DNA from: JADJLQ01 sp031417835
Lineage (GTDB): Bacteria; Bacteroidota; Bacteroidia; Chitinophagales; Saprospiraceae
DNA length: 64,000 nt
Direction of reading: 5' to 3'
Assembly: GCA_031417835.1 (NCBI GenBank)
Contig: JANOWJ010000205.1
Span: 52,172 to 116,171 of the forward strand
Shown: positions 1 to 10,095 of the stretch, in pieces
How the letters are laid out: each line of letters opens with the position of its first letter
How positions within the stretch are numbered: position 1 is the stretch's first letter
Program-made: the position numbers and the translations under genes
The notes under the pieces: generated by a model
Database searches by the model: none
Seen by the model: only the letters and a program-made list of their open reading frames with translations
What the model was told of the DNA's origin: nothing

Positions 1-60
1 TTCACTTGTGTCGTAGGCACAAAACAGCATTCATATTGTACCTGACGGCACAAAGCCCAC

Positions 61-102
61 GACCTTTGGTCCTTTTACCGACATTAAAATCCTAACGGAT
101 TT
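61..102. repeat. Short palindromes in left-edge intergenic DNA
   Basis: Two small perfect inverted repeats lie close together: GACC-TTT-GGTC at 61-71 and AAATCC-TAAC-GGATTT at 87-102. I see no reading frame of coding character in 1-302. The local text looks like dispersed intergenic repeat material, as is common in Bacteroidota genomes. That is an impression from composition; copy number elsewhere cannot be judged from this window. Confidence 0.35.
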
Positions 103-120
103 CTACGTTTTTATCCCGCG

Positions 121-171
121 AAGTACGCTGAGGACGCCAAGGAAATTGGTTGAAAATTTCTTAGCGTACTT
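121..171. repeat. Imperfect inverted repeat upstream of the GH78 gene
   Basis: AAGTACGCTGA at 121-131 is matched by TTAGCGTACTT at 161-171 with one G/T difference. An inner pair, GAAATT at 142-147 and AATTTC at 155-160, closes the loop. The element lies 130 bases before the first gene. It could be a terminator for a gene outside the window or a dispersed hairpin repeat; there is no clear T-run. Confidence 0.4.
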
Positions 172-267
172 TGCATCCTTAGCGAGAAGATTTCCACTGT
201 TCAAAAACTCATTTTCCGTGCTCATCTGCGCTAGTTGCGGAAAAAATCCACGAATTAACAATTATTC

Positions 268-275
268 TACATTTG
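268..275 (+). promoter_or_regulatory. Candidate Bacteroidota -7 box for the GH78 operon
   Basis: TACATTTG is an exact match to the TAnnTTTG -7 consensus of Bacteroidota primary sigma factor promoters. It lies 27 bases before the ATG at 303, so a transcript would start near 282. It also covers the TTG at 273 that would give a longer reading frame, which argues for the ATG start. No convincing -33 TTG was found at the usual distance. Confidence 0.4.
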
Positions 276-302
276 CGTAAATTGTACTCAATTTATAACC
301 TT

Positions 303-2663
303 ATGAAATTATCTCTCCGGATCAGTTTGTTTGTTTTCACTTGTATTGCGCAGCTACCCAGTGCATTCACCCAAATCGATCCACCCAAAGGCTATTGGTC
401 AGCGAACTGGATCATCCCTGCCGGCATTGAACCTAAGTCGTACGGGGTGTATCATTTTCGTAAGACTTTTGAGCTCAATGAAGTGCCTGGTTCCTTCATC
501 ATTCATGTGAGTGCTGATCAGCGGTATCGCATCTTCGTCAATGGCAAAGCGATAGGCCTAGGCCCTGCTCGCAGCGACCCACAACATTGGATGTTTGATA
601 CCTATGATTTGGCAACCCATCTACAGAAAGGGAAAAACTGCATAGCGGCTCAAGTCTGGTACATGGGCGAACATGCACCATATGCACAAATGACAGTAGA
701 GTCCGGCTTCATAGTTCAGGGGCAATCGGATGCAGAAAAAATAGTCAATACGAACAATACCTGGAAAGCGTATATCAATAAAGCGTATGAACCGGTTGTC
801 AATGATATCCGAAAATTTCACACCTATATTGTGGTAGGTGCCGGTGATAAAGTCAATGCCGCACTTTATCCGTGGGGTTGGGATCAAACAAACTTTGATG
901 ACAGTGCCTGGCCGGCAGCTGCCAAGCCTTGGTTTAGTGCCAAGACTCGAGGCTATGGCAGCGATGGCAATTGGATGTTGGTACCACGGAGTATACCGAT
1001 GATGGCAGAATATCCGGTGCGGATGAAAGAAATCCGCAGAGTAAGTGGTGTCCCTTCTGTCAGTAATTCTTTTTTAAATGGAAATACTCCGGTGACTTTG
1101 GCTGCCAACAAAAAAATAACCATACTCATCGATCAGAGCCATCTGACCAATGCTTACCCTCATCTTATCGTTTCGAAAGGAAAAGGATCGACCATAAAAC
1201 TATCGTATGCAGAAGCTTTAATGGATGCTAAAAGAAACAAAGGTCATCGTGACAGCATCGAAGGCAGATCTGTACTGGGTTTTGATGATATATTTTTGCC
1301 CGATGGTAGTACGAAACGGCTCTTCCGTCCGCTATGGTTCAGGACTTATAGATATGTACAACTCGATATCGTCACCAAAGGCGAAGCTTTAATATTGGAA
1401 GATTTGTATGGCATGTTTACCGGATATCCGTTTGAAGCAAAAGCAACTTTTGAATCTGATAATCCGCAATTAAAAAACATTTGGGATGTAGGGTGGCGTA
1501 CCGCAAAACTATGTGCCGGGGAGACCTATTACGACTGTCCTTATTACGAACAATTACAATACACCGGGGATACGCGCATCCAGGCCTTGATCTCGATGAA
1601 CGTAGCAGGCGATGATCGCCTGATGCGCAAAGCCATCAATGAATACAATCAGAGTCGCATCTACGAAGGGCTGACACAAAGTCGTTTTCCTTGCAATGAC
1701 ATGCAAATCATTCCTCCATTTTCATTGTATTGGGTCAGTATGATCTATGACTACTGGATGCATCGCACAGATGATGCTTGGATCAAATCCTTGCTCAATG
1801 GCGTGCGGGATGTACTGGAGTGGCACGAACAACGGTTGGCAACCAATAAAATGAATGGCTATCTGGAGTGGTGGAATTTTGTAGACTGGGTGTGGGATAG
1901 TGGTACCCCTGATGGACGAGAGGGAGGTTCGTCGATCCTGACCTTACAATATGTGTATACCTTGCAACAAGCTGAACAATTGTTTAGACACTATGGTCGC
2001 AACCAGGAAGCAGATCATTATAAGCTCCTGGCTGCTGAGCTTGCGAAAGCTACCTATGACTTATGCTGGGATCAGAATAAAATGGTAATGTCAGATAGCC
2101 CGAAGAAAAAACAGTATAGTCAACATGCTAATATCTGGGCACTATTGACCAATACGATACCACAGCGACAACAAGCCATCGTATTTGATCGACTATTAAA
2201 AGACACCTCTCTCGTACAAGCCACTTTTTATTTTAAATTTTATTTATTTGAATTATTAAAAAAGATGAATGCCGGTGATCAGTTTGTTGAACAATTAAAA
2301 CCTTGGCAAGATATGATCGATTTCGGGCTCACTACGTTTGCTGAAAAACCCGAACCGGTACGATCGGACTGCCATGCCTGGTCAGCATCACCAGATTATC
2401 AACTTGTGTCGATCGTCGGTGGTATTAATCCAGCTACACCCGGATATGAAAAAGTGATTATTCAACCGTATCTAGGCACTTTAAATGAAGTATCTGTTAC
2501 TTCCCCACATCCCAATGGAAATATAGCAGTAAACTATAGTAAAAGTACTAAAGGCTTGAAAGCTGACATTGTACTGCCTGCTCAAGTCACCGGCACTTTT
2601 GTATGGAAGAATATCATTTATCCTCTACACCCTGGAAAGAACTCCTATGTCATCAACGATTAA
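303..2663 (+). CDS. Alpha-L-rhamnosidase-like glycoside hydrolase (GH78)
   Basis: A secreted enzyme of 786 residues, predicted to remove terminal alpha-L-rhamnose from plant or microbial glycans. The ATG at 303 opens a signal peptide ending near the Ala-Phe-Thr-Gln stretch. Two N-terminal beta-sandwich regions follow (motifs W-SANWI and R-F-VNG near residues 30-90). An (alpha/alpha)6 barrel comes after, carrying the family signature DCPYYEQLQYTGDTR around residues 411-425; Glu416 sits where GH78 places an acidic residue. The C-terminus has the usual beta-sandwich with H-AWSASP. The frame continues upstream to a TTG at 273, but that codon lies in the promoter box. It overlaps the next gene by 17 bases. 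The family is fairly sure; the exact substrate is not. Confidence 0.8.
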   Translation: MKLSLRISLFVFTCIAQLPSAFTQIDPPKGYWSANWIIPAGIEPKSYGVYHFRKTFELNEVPGSFIIHVSADQRYRIFVNGKAIGLGPARSDPQHWMFDTYDLATHLQKGKNCIAAQVWYMGEHAPYAQMTVESGFIVQGQSDAEKIVNTNNTWKAYINKAYEPVVNDIRKFHTYIVVGAGDKVNAALYPWGWDQTNFDDSAWPAAAKPWFSAKTRGYGSDGNWMLVPRSIPMMAEYPVRMKEIRRVSGVPSVSNSFLNGNTPVTLAANKKITILIDQSHLTNAYPHLIVSKGKGSTIKLSYAEALMDAKRNKGHRDSIEGRSVLGFDDIFLPDGSTKRLFRPLWFRTYRYVQLDIVTKGEALILEDLYGMFTGYPFEAKATFESDNPQLKNIWDVGWRTAKLCAGETYYDCPYYEQLQYTGDTRIQALISMNVAGDDRLMRKAINEYNQSRIYEGLTQSRFPCNDMQIIPPFSLYWVSMIYDYWMHRTDDAWIKSLLNGVRDVLEWHEQRLATNKMNGYLEWWNFVDWVWDSGTPDGREGGSSILTLQYVYTLQQAEQLFRHYGRNQEADHYKLLAAELAKATYDLCWDQNKMVMSDSPKKKQYSQHANIWALLTNTIPQRQQAIVFDRLLKDTSLVQATFYFKFYLFELLKKMNAGDQFVEQLKPWQDMIDFGLTTFAEKPEPVRSDCHAWSASPDYQLVSIVGGINPATPGYEKVIIQPYLGTLNEVSVTSPHPNGNIAVNYSKSTKGLKADIVLPAQVTGTFVWKNIIYPLHPGKNSYVIND

Positions 2664-4104
2664 GTTAAAACCTGTAGAGGTCACAGAGAATACATCGATA
2701 GTCGACATAAATAAATTGTATGCGTTACAACAGTTGCATCGACACAAACAAGGGTTGATCTCTGTTGAAGATCGATTAAAAAAACTCAAGCTGCTGCAAC
2801 GGGCGATTCTTGCGCATAGAGTGGCTTTTCAGGAATCCATGTTTAAGGATTATAATAAGCCTGCCCCTGAAGTGGATATGGCCGAACTTTTTCCTATCCT
2901 GCATGAACTCAAATTGGTCATAAGAAAACTAAAATCTTGGACGGGTAAACATCGGGTCGGTACACCGTGGTTTTTATTAGGTGCAGCCAGTTATATCCAT
3001 TATGAGGCGAAAGGACATTGCCTCATACTTGCTCCTTGGAATTTTCCGATCCACTTGACGCTGCTGCCCTTGATCTATTCGTACGCTGCTGGCAACGTGA
3101 CGATGATCAAACCTTCCGAGTTCACACCATATACTTCTGTTTTAGTAAAAAAAATCATTCAGGAGATCTTCTTTGAAGAAGAAGCTGCAGTGGTCAATGG
3201 CAATGTGGATGTATCGACACATATTCTGGCATTGAAGTTTAATCATATTTTTTTCACCGGAAGTCCTAAAGTAGGTAAGATCGTGATGAAGGCTGCTGCA
3301 GAACATTTATGTTCAGTCACGCTCGAGCTCGGTGGCAAATCACCGATGATCATCGATCCATCTGCTGATCTTGCACTTGCAAGTACGTATGCGGGGGCGA
3401 CCAAATTTGTCAATGGGGGGCAATATTGTATCGCTCCGGATTATTTTTATGTGCATACTTCTATCAAAGATGAATTTATAAAAAAGGTTATCCAACAAAT
3501 CAAGCTCAGCTATGGGGCAGATGATTCCGCATTGCTTCAGGGTCATTATTCCCATATGGTCAATGGTGCTCATACCGCTCGAATACTTGCCCACATCGAA
3601 GATGCTAAACAAAAAGGTGCTACCCTGATCTATCGATGGGGTGAAGACTCAGCACAAGATTTTATCGGGCCGGTGATTTTTACAGACACCACCCAAGATA
3701 TGACGATATGTACCGAAGAGATCTTTGGTCCCATTATTCTGATCAAAACTTTTGATGTGCTGCAAGAGGTCATCGATGAGGTCAATAAAGGGGAAAAACC
3801 ATTGTCCTTGTATTTGTTTTCCCGCAGTGCGGCCGTCAATCGCCGTATCAGAAAAGAAATATCAGCCGGCGGTATGGATATCAATTCAGTTGGATTTCAC
3901 TATTACAATTATAATTTGCCTTTTGGAGGCGTGAATAATAGCGGGATCGGCAAATCTCATGGCTTTTATTCGTTCCAGGAATTTACCAATGCCAAATCAA
4001 TTTTTAATCAATGGTGGCCCTGGCCTTCAGGACAACTCATGTTTCCACCCTTTAATAAAATGAAACAACGAATGATTGATTTTTTGATTAAAATGGTAAG
4101 TTGA
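2647..4104 (+). CDS. NAD(P)-dependent aldehyde dehydrogenase (ALDH3-like)
   Basis: A 485-residue aldehyde dehydrogenase that oxidises an aldehyde to the acid. The sequence shows the APWNFP cofactor-site motif, FFTGS, the general-base segment LELGGKSP with Glu227, and the nucleophile segment GGQYCIAPDY with Cys261. The C-terminal PFGGVNNSGIGKSHG block and a tail rich in Trp, Pro and hydrophobic residues resemble the membrane-associated ALDH3/coniferyl or fatty aldehyde group. The start is the ATG at 2647, inside the end of the GH78 gene, so the two are translationally coupled. A longer TTG-started frame from 2569 would overlap that gene by 95 bases and is unlikely. Confidence 0.88.
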   Translation: MSSTIKLKPVEVTENTSIVDINKLYALQQLHRHKQGLISVEDRLKKLKLLQRAILAHRVAFQESMFKDYNKPAPEVDMAELFPILHELKLVIRKLKSWTGKHRVGTPWFLLGAASYIHYEAKGHCLILAPWNFPIHLTLLPLIYSYAAGNVTMIKPSEFTPYTSVLVKKIIQEIFFEEEAAVVNGNVDVSTHILALKFNHIFFTGSPKVGKIVMKAAAEHLCSVTLELGGKSPMIIDPSADLALASTYAGATKFVNGGQYCIAPDYFYVHTSIKDEFIKKVIQQIKLSYGADDSALLQGHYSHMVNGAHTARILAHIEDAKQKGATLIYRWGEDSAQDFIGPVIFTDTTQDMTICTEEIFGPIILIKTFDVLQEVIDEVNKGEKPLSLYLFSRSAAVNRRIRKEISAGGMDINSVGFHYYNYNLPFGGVNNSGIGKSHGFYSFQEFTNAKSIFNQWWPWPSGQLMFPPFNKMKQRMIDFLIKMVS

Positions 4105-4170
4105 TGTTTGGTAGATGCAAGACAGGATGGCGACATAAATCACACGAATGGATCATCAAAATATAGTACA

Positions 4171-4578
4171 ATGCATTTGACTCATACCCTCCATGTGTCC
4201 GCCGATTTTATTTTTGATCATTTGACCGATATGCAAAAATTTCGGTCCGTTCATCCGATCATCACTAAAATAGTCCATCTCGATGATGGGCAATATCGGG
4301 CGTATGAAAAACTACCCTTACCCATGTTTTCAATGAACATAACATATCCTTTCAGATTATCTTATGATCGCGTACATCATACGGTCCATATGAAAGCGGT
4401 CGTCATGCGATTTATAGACATCGTTATTGATGTTAAAATCAATCAGCTACCCGATCATACATTGATAGATGAATTGATTGATATCCGCGCTCCCTGGCCT
4501 TTGCCTTATTTTATAAAAGGAGTATTCAGAAGGCAACATGACCAACTCTTTGCCAATATCGGAGGCCTGCTGCCTTAG
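4171..4578 (+). CDS. START/polyketide-cyclase-like (SRPBCC) protein
   Basis: A small protein of about 135 residues in the third position of the + strand run. The N-terminus (HTLHVSADFIFDHLTD) has the helix-grip opening typical of SRPBCC ligand-binding proteins: a first strand, a vSAd-F-hltD helix, then MQKFRSVHP. The middle contains alternating strands (YRAYEKLPL, HMKAVVMRF) and it ends in a long helix. The ATG at 4171 is preferred because it starts just before the first strand; the same frame extends to a TTG at 4108. No ligand can be inferred. Confidence 0.6.
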   Translation: MHLTHTLHVSADFIFDHLTDMQKFRSVHPIITKIVHLDDGQYRAYEKLPLPMFSMNITYPFRLSYDRVHHTVHMKAVVMRFIDIVIDVKINQLPDHTLIDELIDIRAPWPLPYFIKGVFRRQHDQLFANIGGLLP

Positions 4579-4630
4579 ATTAAATCAAGAACCCATCCTG
4601 GTGATACTGTTGAAGATTGCCTGAAGTCCA

Positions 4631-6508
4631 ATGGCAATAAGTAACTTTGTTGATTCCGTGAAAACTGTATTTAAATTCTTTGCACTGCAGATTATGTATT
4701 GGCTTATGGTGGCCGTCTGGGCTCGAGCTCTGTTCGTATGGTCGTATCATGATGATCTGCCAGACGCCGTGGACCCATCCTGGCATCTGCCTTTTTTACA
4801 CGGTTTGCCATTAGACCTATCCTTAGCTGGATATATAATTACGGTGTCCTTGATTCTTTTTACGCTTTACAGTTGGACTCATCGTGCAGCAGTAGCCACA
4901 GGTTACCAATGGTGGCATTATATTACGCTAAGCCTATATATCCTCATCACCATAGCCGATATCGCCGTATATAGACATTGGAATACCAAATTAAATCTAC
5001 CTGCGCTACAATTTGTCAGATCCCCCAGAGAAGTCCTATCTAGTATAGGCCATGGCGATCAGCCCATATGGTGGTTGGTCATGTTTGTAGGATCTATAGT
5101 TTTGTTTGTGTATCTCTACCAAAAATTATTATCACTGACTAAATCGTCCAACAATCATGAGCTCCGAATGTCAATACCTACTTTGGCTACGGTTATCTTC
5201 TGTCTTGGGCTTTGTTTCATAGCTATCCGCGGAGGTTTTCAACAAAATCCAATCAACCAGAGCTCCGCCTATTATTCAGATGTGCCACTCTTCAACCATG
5301 CGGCAATCAACGCAACCTGGAATTTAATTTTTAAAATAGTCAATAATCGAGGTGGGAAAAATCCTTATCATTTTGGGGATGATAGGGCGGCAGCACAAGC
5401 AATACAACACTATTATAGGCAGGACACGACTGATATTCATATTTCTACAGTCCGCAAGCCAAATGTAGTATATATCATTTTAGAAGGTTTTACCGCAGAT
5501 GTGATCCCCGAATTTGGCGGTGAGTCGGGATTGACTCCTACGCTTGACTCTTTGGTTCCACATAGTCTGATCTGGACTCGATTCTATGCCAATGGCGATC
5601 GCACCTACAAAGGCTTGCCTTCTATACTGAGTGGGATCCCTACTCAACCTAATTCTTCCATTACTCAAAATCCTGATCAGGCTATCTCGATCCCTTCTAT
5701 GGCCAAAAGTTTAAAACCAGAAGGCTATCGGTCCTCCTTTTATTATGGCGGTGAATCTGAGTTTGCCAATATCAAAGCCTACTTGCTTCATACCGGCTAT
5801 GATACCATTATAGACATCCATAATTTTCCAACTGCATTGCGCGGTAAAAAATGGGGCGTGCCGGACCACTTTGTTTTTGAACGCATGGCAGAAGACCTGG
5901 CTCTGATGCAGCAACCATTTTTTGCCACTGTACTTACGCTCAGCAGTCATGAACCCTATGATATCCCAGTGGAACCGTTGATTAAAAGTAACGCCTGGCC
6001 CGACCTATTCAGAAACACGGTGCACTATACGGATGCGAGTCTGGGGAAATTTTTAAAACAAGTGCAAAATCAATCCTGGTATGATTCGACGCTGTTTGTA
6101 CTCACCGCAGATCACGGCAATCCTATGCCTAAAGATTACGCTAATAATTTTCATCCCGGAAAATTTAAAATCCCATTGATGATTTTTGGACCGGCACTAA
6201 ATAAAGAGTATAGAGGTAAAGCAATGGATATCGTGGGCTCTCATACTGATCTTACGTATTCTTTACTTTCATCACTTCATGTAAAGGATTCCATGCCCAG
6301 GGGATATCGATATTCAAATAATTTATTCAGTCCGCGACCTGGCACGGCATATTATACCTTTGATCACGGATTCGGTTTTGTCAATGATAAAACCAGGATG
6401 GCATATGATCTGATAAGCAATAAAGTCGTGCATCAAGAAGGGCCGGTTAGCGATTCATTGATCCAATTGGGCAAATTGTTGATTCAGGGTACGTTTGATC
6501 CTAAGTAA
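4631..6508 (+). CDS. LtaS-like membrane sulfatase/phosphotransferase family protein
   Basis: A 625-residue inner-membrane protein with about five transmembrane helices in the first 205 residues and an extracytoplasmic alkaline-phosphatase-fold domain from about 275 to 600. Domain motifs include NVVYIILEGF (metal site), GDRTYKGLPSILSG (the position of the catalytic Thr) and VLTADHGNP (metal ligands). Relatives include lipoteichoic acid synthase, which Gram-negative bacteria do not use as such; in Bacteroidota these proteins are usually annotated as sulfatase-like or phosphoglycerol-transferase-like. It is the last gene of the 303-6508 run, 52 bases after the SRPBCC gene. The true substrate is unknown. 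Confidence 0.75.
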   Translation: MAISNFVDSVKTVFKFFALQIMYWLMVAVWARALFVWSYHDDLPDAVDPSWHLPFLHGLPLDLSLAGYIITVSLILFTLYSWTHRAAVATGYQWWHYITLSLYILITIADIAVYRHWNTKLNLPALQFVRSPREVLSSIGHGDQPIWWLVMFVGSIVLFVYLYQKLLSLTKSSNNHELRMSIPTLATVIFCLGLCFIAIRGGFQQNPINQSSAYYSDVPLFNHAAINATWNLIFKIVNNRGGKNPYHFGDDRAAAQAIQHYYRQDTTDIHISTVRKPNVVYIILEGFTADVIPEFGGESGLTPTLDSLVPHSLIWTRFYANGDRTYKGLPSILSGIPTQPNSSITQNPDQAISIPSMAKSLKPEGYRSSFYYGGESEFANIKAYLLHTGYDTIIDIHNFPTALRGKKWGVPDHFVFERMAEDLALMQQPFFATVLTLSSHEPYDIPVEPLIKSNAWPDLFRNTVHYTDASLGKFLKQVQNQSWYDSTLFVLTADHGNPMPKDYANNFHPGKFKIPLMIFGPALNKEYRGKAMDIVGSHTDLTYSLLSSLHVKDSMPRGYRYSNNLFSPRPGTAYYTFDHGFGFVNDKTRMAYDLISNKVVHQEGPVSDSLIQLGKLLIQGTFDPK

Positions 6509-6515
6509 AGGTAGG

Positions 6516-6550
6516 TGAAGTAACATGATCAAAACTTCATCAATTTTTTA
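6516..6550. terminator. Hairpin between convergent genes
   Basis: TGAAGT (6516-6521) and ACTTCA (6534-6539) form a 6-bp stem with a 12-base loop, followed on the + strand by CAATTTTTTAG. It lies just after the stop at 6508 and overlaps the end of the convergent gene that stops at 6529. It is a weak candidate terminator for the + strand run. Confidence 0.35.
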
Positions 6551-9500
6551 GTTTCTACGATTGAGCCATTCTTGGCGATGCATTGAATGAAATAGATACC
6601 GCTGACCCAATGCCGACCCACTACTTTAAATGTATATTCAATATCAAAATTGCCGATATCATGCGATGAAATAGTGGCTCCATAACTATTGATGATGTTT
6701 ACTTTTGAGATAGTTGGATCAGTTAGGATTATTTCAAAGTGGTCCATAAAGGGATTCGGTTCCATTTTGATTGGAGTATATTGTGTTTTAGGCGTTCTTT
6801 CAAAACTACTTAAATCTGGATTCAATTTTTTTGGGCCTGCAATATTTGAACTTGAAGTGGCAACAGAATCCATTTGATCGGTTAAAATGTATGTTGTGTA
6901 AGGTGCTGATGCATTATTAGAATAGTTGTAATAATTATGAACGCCTAAACTTCGAACAATCGTGTCGTAATAAATCCCGCTAAAATATAATACATTTTCG
7001 CTTAAAAAAGCGTTTTCCAATGTTTCATTGTAAGGGGTAGGCTTTATGTATGTTTTTTTAACAGCCAAGGTTGAATCGAATTTTACGATAGCGATATCCT
7101 TTGAAAGACCATCGAGCTCCAAGCTAGAGAATATTTTTAGCCCATCATTGCCAGAAATCCGGGTTAGTAAATAGGAATCATTATTTTTATCCATAAATAT
7201 TTGAGCTTGTTTTTCATTACTGATGCCTCCTTTGATACTAATAGTTTTTATATTACTCAATATATAGCTGCTACTTGCTTTTTTGTAGGAAATTAGATCA
7301 TAAGATCTTTCGGTTGTGGTTCCTTCCGCATAAAAAGTACCTTTTAGCATTAAAATTCTGTCTGATAATACACTACTGGATACTGATATTATCTTACCAA
7401 TTAAGATAATTGGTGTATAGTTGGTAGTAATCTGTAGATTGGCATTCAAAATAAAAATATTTTTACCTTCTGTTGTATAAAGTATCTGATTCCCAGGATG
7501 ATCATAAAACTTGACAAAATTAGTATCGATTACGGTAGCTGTATATTTGGAGATATAATCTCCTGCTTTATTAAACTTAAGCACAAACAATTTATTAGAA
7601 GTACTGGCCTCCCTGACGATCGACTTATACGTAATATCACCTTTAAAAAACCCTGCAATGAAGTATTGATCGCCGATTTGCATGATTTTCTTTATCCTTA
7701 AATAAGAGGAACTGCCAACGGTCTTAAGTACGTTGGTATAGCTAGTATCTGGTTTCGATAATTTTACACTAAACTCAGTGTTATTTATTGGTTCAATAGC
7801 AAATATCCAGTTACTATCCATATTATGTACAAAATCAATAACATTTCCTAATTCCAATACACGGTCCTCTGTTTCACCTGGTAAATAATCAATAACGACA
7901 TGTCCAGCATCCGTCTTTAGTATAGGCTTGATAACGGTCAAATTGTTATATGTTAATTTGCCAAACCCTAAAGATTTATTCACAATCCGGGTATCTGTGT
8001 AGATTTTTGCGCTTGGGTCAGACTCTCTTAAAGTTATTGGGGTCAGATCATCGTCGTTGGTAGGGGTGATATCAATTCGTTTCTTTGTTAATATTTGAGG
8101 TCCAAAATAGAACCCATTTATGTTTTTGCATTTCATGGCAAAAATATAAAGCTCACCGGTCACTCCCGGCTCGCTGCTTAAATTTCTTATTCTTTTCCAT
8201 TCACAGGATATAGCCGCATCCGCTGGATCTCGAAAGCCGCAAAGCACAAAATCAATATCACAGGATATAAATTTGTAGCTTTCCTCACAAAAATATATGG
8301 TAGCACAAAACCGTTCATTTTCATATTTATTATCAATTCGATCCAGTTCTAATCTTAAGGAACTAGAGTTGAAATTAATATCTGATGCGTACTTTCCCAT
8401 TTTATACTCTAGGATCAATTGGCCTACATTTTTAGCGACAGTAAAGCATGGTTTAAACGTACCAGGCAATCCAAATTTTGAGTTAAAGTCTTTAGTGCAA
8501 AAAGTGTAGTTATTTAAAATGCCCCTGCATTTTACTCTTACACAGCCATTTATATTTTCTACACCCAAATTTGTAAAAGATGGCTTGCCGATTAAGATGG
8601 TGCCAGGATGCCAATGCCTCAAGCCAATTTGAAAATTTAAAGGACACATGTAGCCGACTGCACACCAATCTTCAAATTCTCTAAAGCCGTTTTTACCTTC
8701 AAAGTATCCATACGGGAAAGTCCCAAAGGAAGATGTCTTTAGCTCATTAATCAAGGTATTATATTCGTAGCCTCTTACTTTTACTAACTTTACTTTATCA
8801 GAATATTCACCCACCGCATTTCCATTGCATTTATAAGGAGCCTTGCAAGTGGAAGATAAAAGATCGATTTTGGGGTTGAGATTATCGATCTCTGCAGAAA
8901 TTAACTGTTGCCCAATTGTCATACCATTACAGAGGGAATTATAAATACATTGTCTTGATTTTGAATCAAATTTAACAAAAACGAGATTGGTTTTATTTTC
9001 GCCTATAACAACATCAAATTGGTAATCACAAAAATTCGTGACAATACGAATCGAGTTTTTCCCCGAAAGTAATCCACTTGCAACTAATCCATTTTGAACT
9101 GTTCCATTTACTTGGAGGGATGTCATTGGAATGTTAGATCTTATCGTAATTGATCCGCCAGCCTGGCCTTTGCACGTGTTCTGTTTGGCGACTATAAAAT
9201 AGTTCTCAAGTACACTATCATCTGAATTGCAGCCAATCAGATCTATTTTTTTTCGCTTTGTGCTGCAACCATCCGTCACAGAAACTTCAATATATTTTGA
9301 TCGATTTATATCTCCTAGTGCGGCATTGCTAGTGGTATTTACCAAATCCCCATCGCTATACCAAGTGACAATTATATTTGAGGGTATCTCATCTTGAAAA
9401 TTGTCTTGACCGGAAGCCTTATATTTTAAGTTTACTTGAGCATTGACTCCATTGGATGAAATTCCACCCAGCAGATCGATATCAAAACTCTGGTTGGATA

Positions 9501-10095
9501 TAGCGTAATTACAAGTATCGATTAAAAATTCTTTCGTTAAGGTGCAGTTCGTACCAATTTCCGTTACCGTAACAGAGTAAGTACCGGATAATAGACCTGT
9601 CAACTTTGGCGTTTGTAAGCCATTGCTCCATAAGTACTTATAACTGCCTACGGGGATGGCCTGAATTTCAATTAACCCATTGGGGTTGGCTTGATTAGGA
9701 GGGTTTATTAAAGACAATACTTCCAGATCAAAGCTACCTTCACAACTTGGTATAAAGGCTTCTAAAGGCTTATCGCATCCAAACGTATTGACTGAAATTA
9801 TCTGGTATCTGCCGGCACATAAGCTATCAAACTGAATTATTGCGGGATTAAGCATTTTAGAATGACTAATTGTGTCCAGTGATTGTATCAAATAAACATC
9901 AATTGGGTAAATACTAGACCCTGATGCTTTGAATTCAAAACTGCCATCACAAACTACTCCTGATTGGGGCTGAATAAGTTGAATACTATTTTGGGCTAGA
10001 ATACTTGAACAAAAAAACATAGCAAAGGATATTCTGAAAATATATAAGTGCTTTCTCGTTTTAATATTTGGTTCTAAGAAGAATACTAGTTGCAT
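6529..10095 (-). CDS. Large secreted surface protein with T9SS C-terminal sorting domain
   Basis: A protein of 1188 residues that I cannot assign to a function. It opens with a basic region and a hydrophobic signal ending near SSILAQ. Residues of about 40-210 contain two Ig/SprB-like units (for example SYKYLWSNGLQTP and SGTYSVTVTE), typical of gliding or adhesin proteins. A Cys-rich middle follows, then a long region of short beta-strand repeats resembling a propeller (segments such as FVLKFNKAGDY and AIVKFDSTLAVKKTY). The last 75 residues (PNPFMDHFEIIL through SGIYFIQC to KLMKF) form a type A T9SS sorting domain, so it should be exported and anchored or released at the surface. It lies 60 bases downstream of the last toxin-immunity gene, in the same orientation, so co-transcription is possible. 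Confidence 0.75.
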   Translation of the reverse strand: MQLVFFLEPNIKTRKHLYIFRISFAMFFCSSILAQNSIQLIQPQSGVVCDGSFEFKASGSSIYPIDVYLIQSLDTISHSKMLNPAIIQFDSLCAGRYQIISVNTFGCDKPLEAFIPSCEGSFDLEVLSLINPPNQANPNGLIEIQAIPVGSYKYLWSNGLQTPKLTGLLSGTYSVTVTEIGTNCTLTKEFLIDTCNYAISNQSFDIDLLGGISSNGVNAQVNLKYKASGQDNFQDEIPSNIIVTWYSDGDLVNTTSNAALGDINRSKYIEVSVTDGCSTKRKKIDLIGCNSDDSVLENYFIVAKQNTCKGQAGGSITIRSNIPMTSLQVNGTVQNGLVASGLLSGKNSIRIVTNFCDYQFDVVIGENKTNLVFVKFDSKSRQCIYNSLCNGMTIGQQLISAEIDNLNPKIDLLSSTCKAPYKCNGNAVGEYSDKVKLVKVRGYEYNTLINELKTSSFGTFPYGYFEGKNGFREFEDWCAVGYMCPLNFQIGLRHWHPGTILIGKPSFTNLGVENINGCVRVKCRGILNNYTFCTKDFNSKFGLPGTFKPCFTVAKNVGQLILEYKMGKYASDINFNSSSLRLELDRIDNKYENERFCATIYFCEESYKFISCDIDFVLCGFRDPADAAISCEWKRIRNLSSEPGVTGELYIFAMKCKNINGFYFGPQILTKKRIDITPTNDDDLTPITLRESDPSAKIYTDTRIVNKSLGFGKLTYNNLTVIKPILKTDAGHVVIDYLPGETEDRVLELGNVIDFVHNMDSNWIFAIEPINNTEFSVKLSKPDTSYTNVLKTVGSSSYLRIKKIMQIGDQYFIAGFFKGDITYKSIVREASTSNKLFVLKFNKAGDYISKYTATVIDTNFVKFYDHPGNQILYTTEGKNIFILNANLQITTNYTPIILIGKIISVSSSVLSDRILMLKGTFYAEGTTTERSYDLISYKKASSSYILSNIKTISIKGGISNEKQAQIFMDKNNDSYLLTRISGNDGLKIFSSLELDGLSKDIAIVKFDSTLAVKKTYIKPTPYNETLENAFLSENVLYFSGIYYDTIVRSLGVHNYYNYSNNASAPYTTYILTDQMDSVATSSSNIAGPKKLNPDLSSFERTPKTQYTPIKMEPNPFMDHFEIILTDPTISKVNIINSYGATISSHDIGNFDIEYTFKVVGRHWVSGIYFIQCIAKNGSIVETKKLMKF

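Noticed and set aside
273..302. TTG-started N-terminal extension of the GH78 gene
   Set aside because: The TTG lies inside an exact -7 promoter box and the ATG at 303 gives a clean signal peptide.
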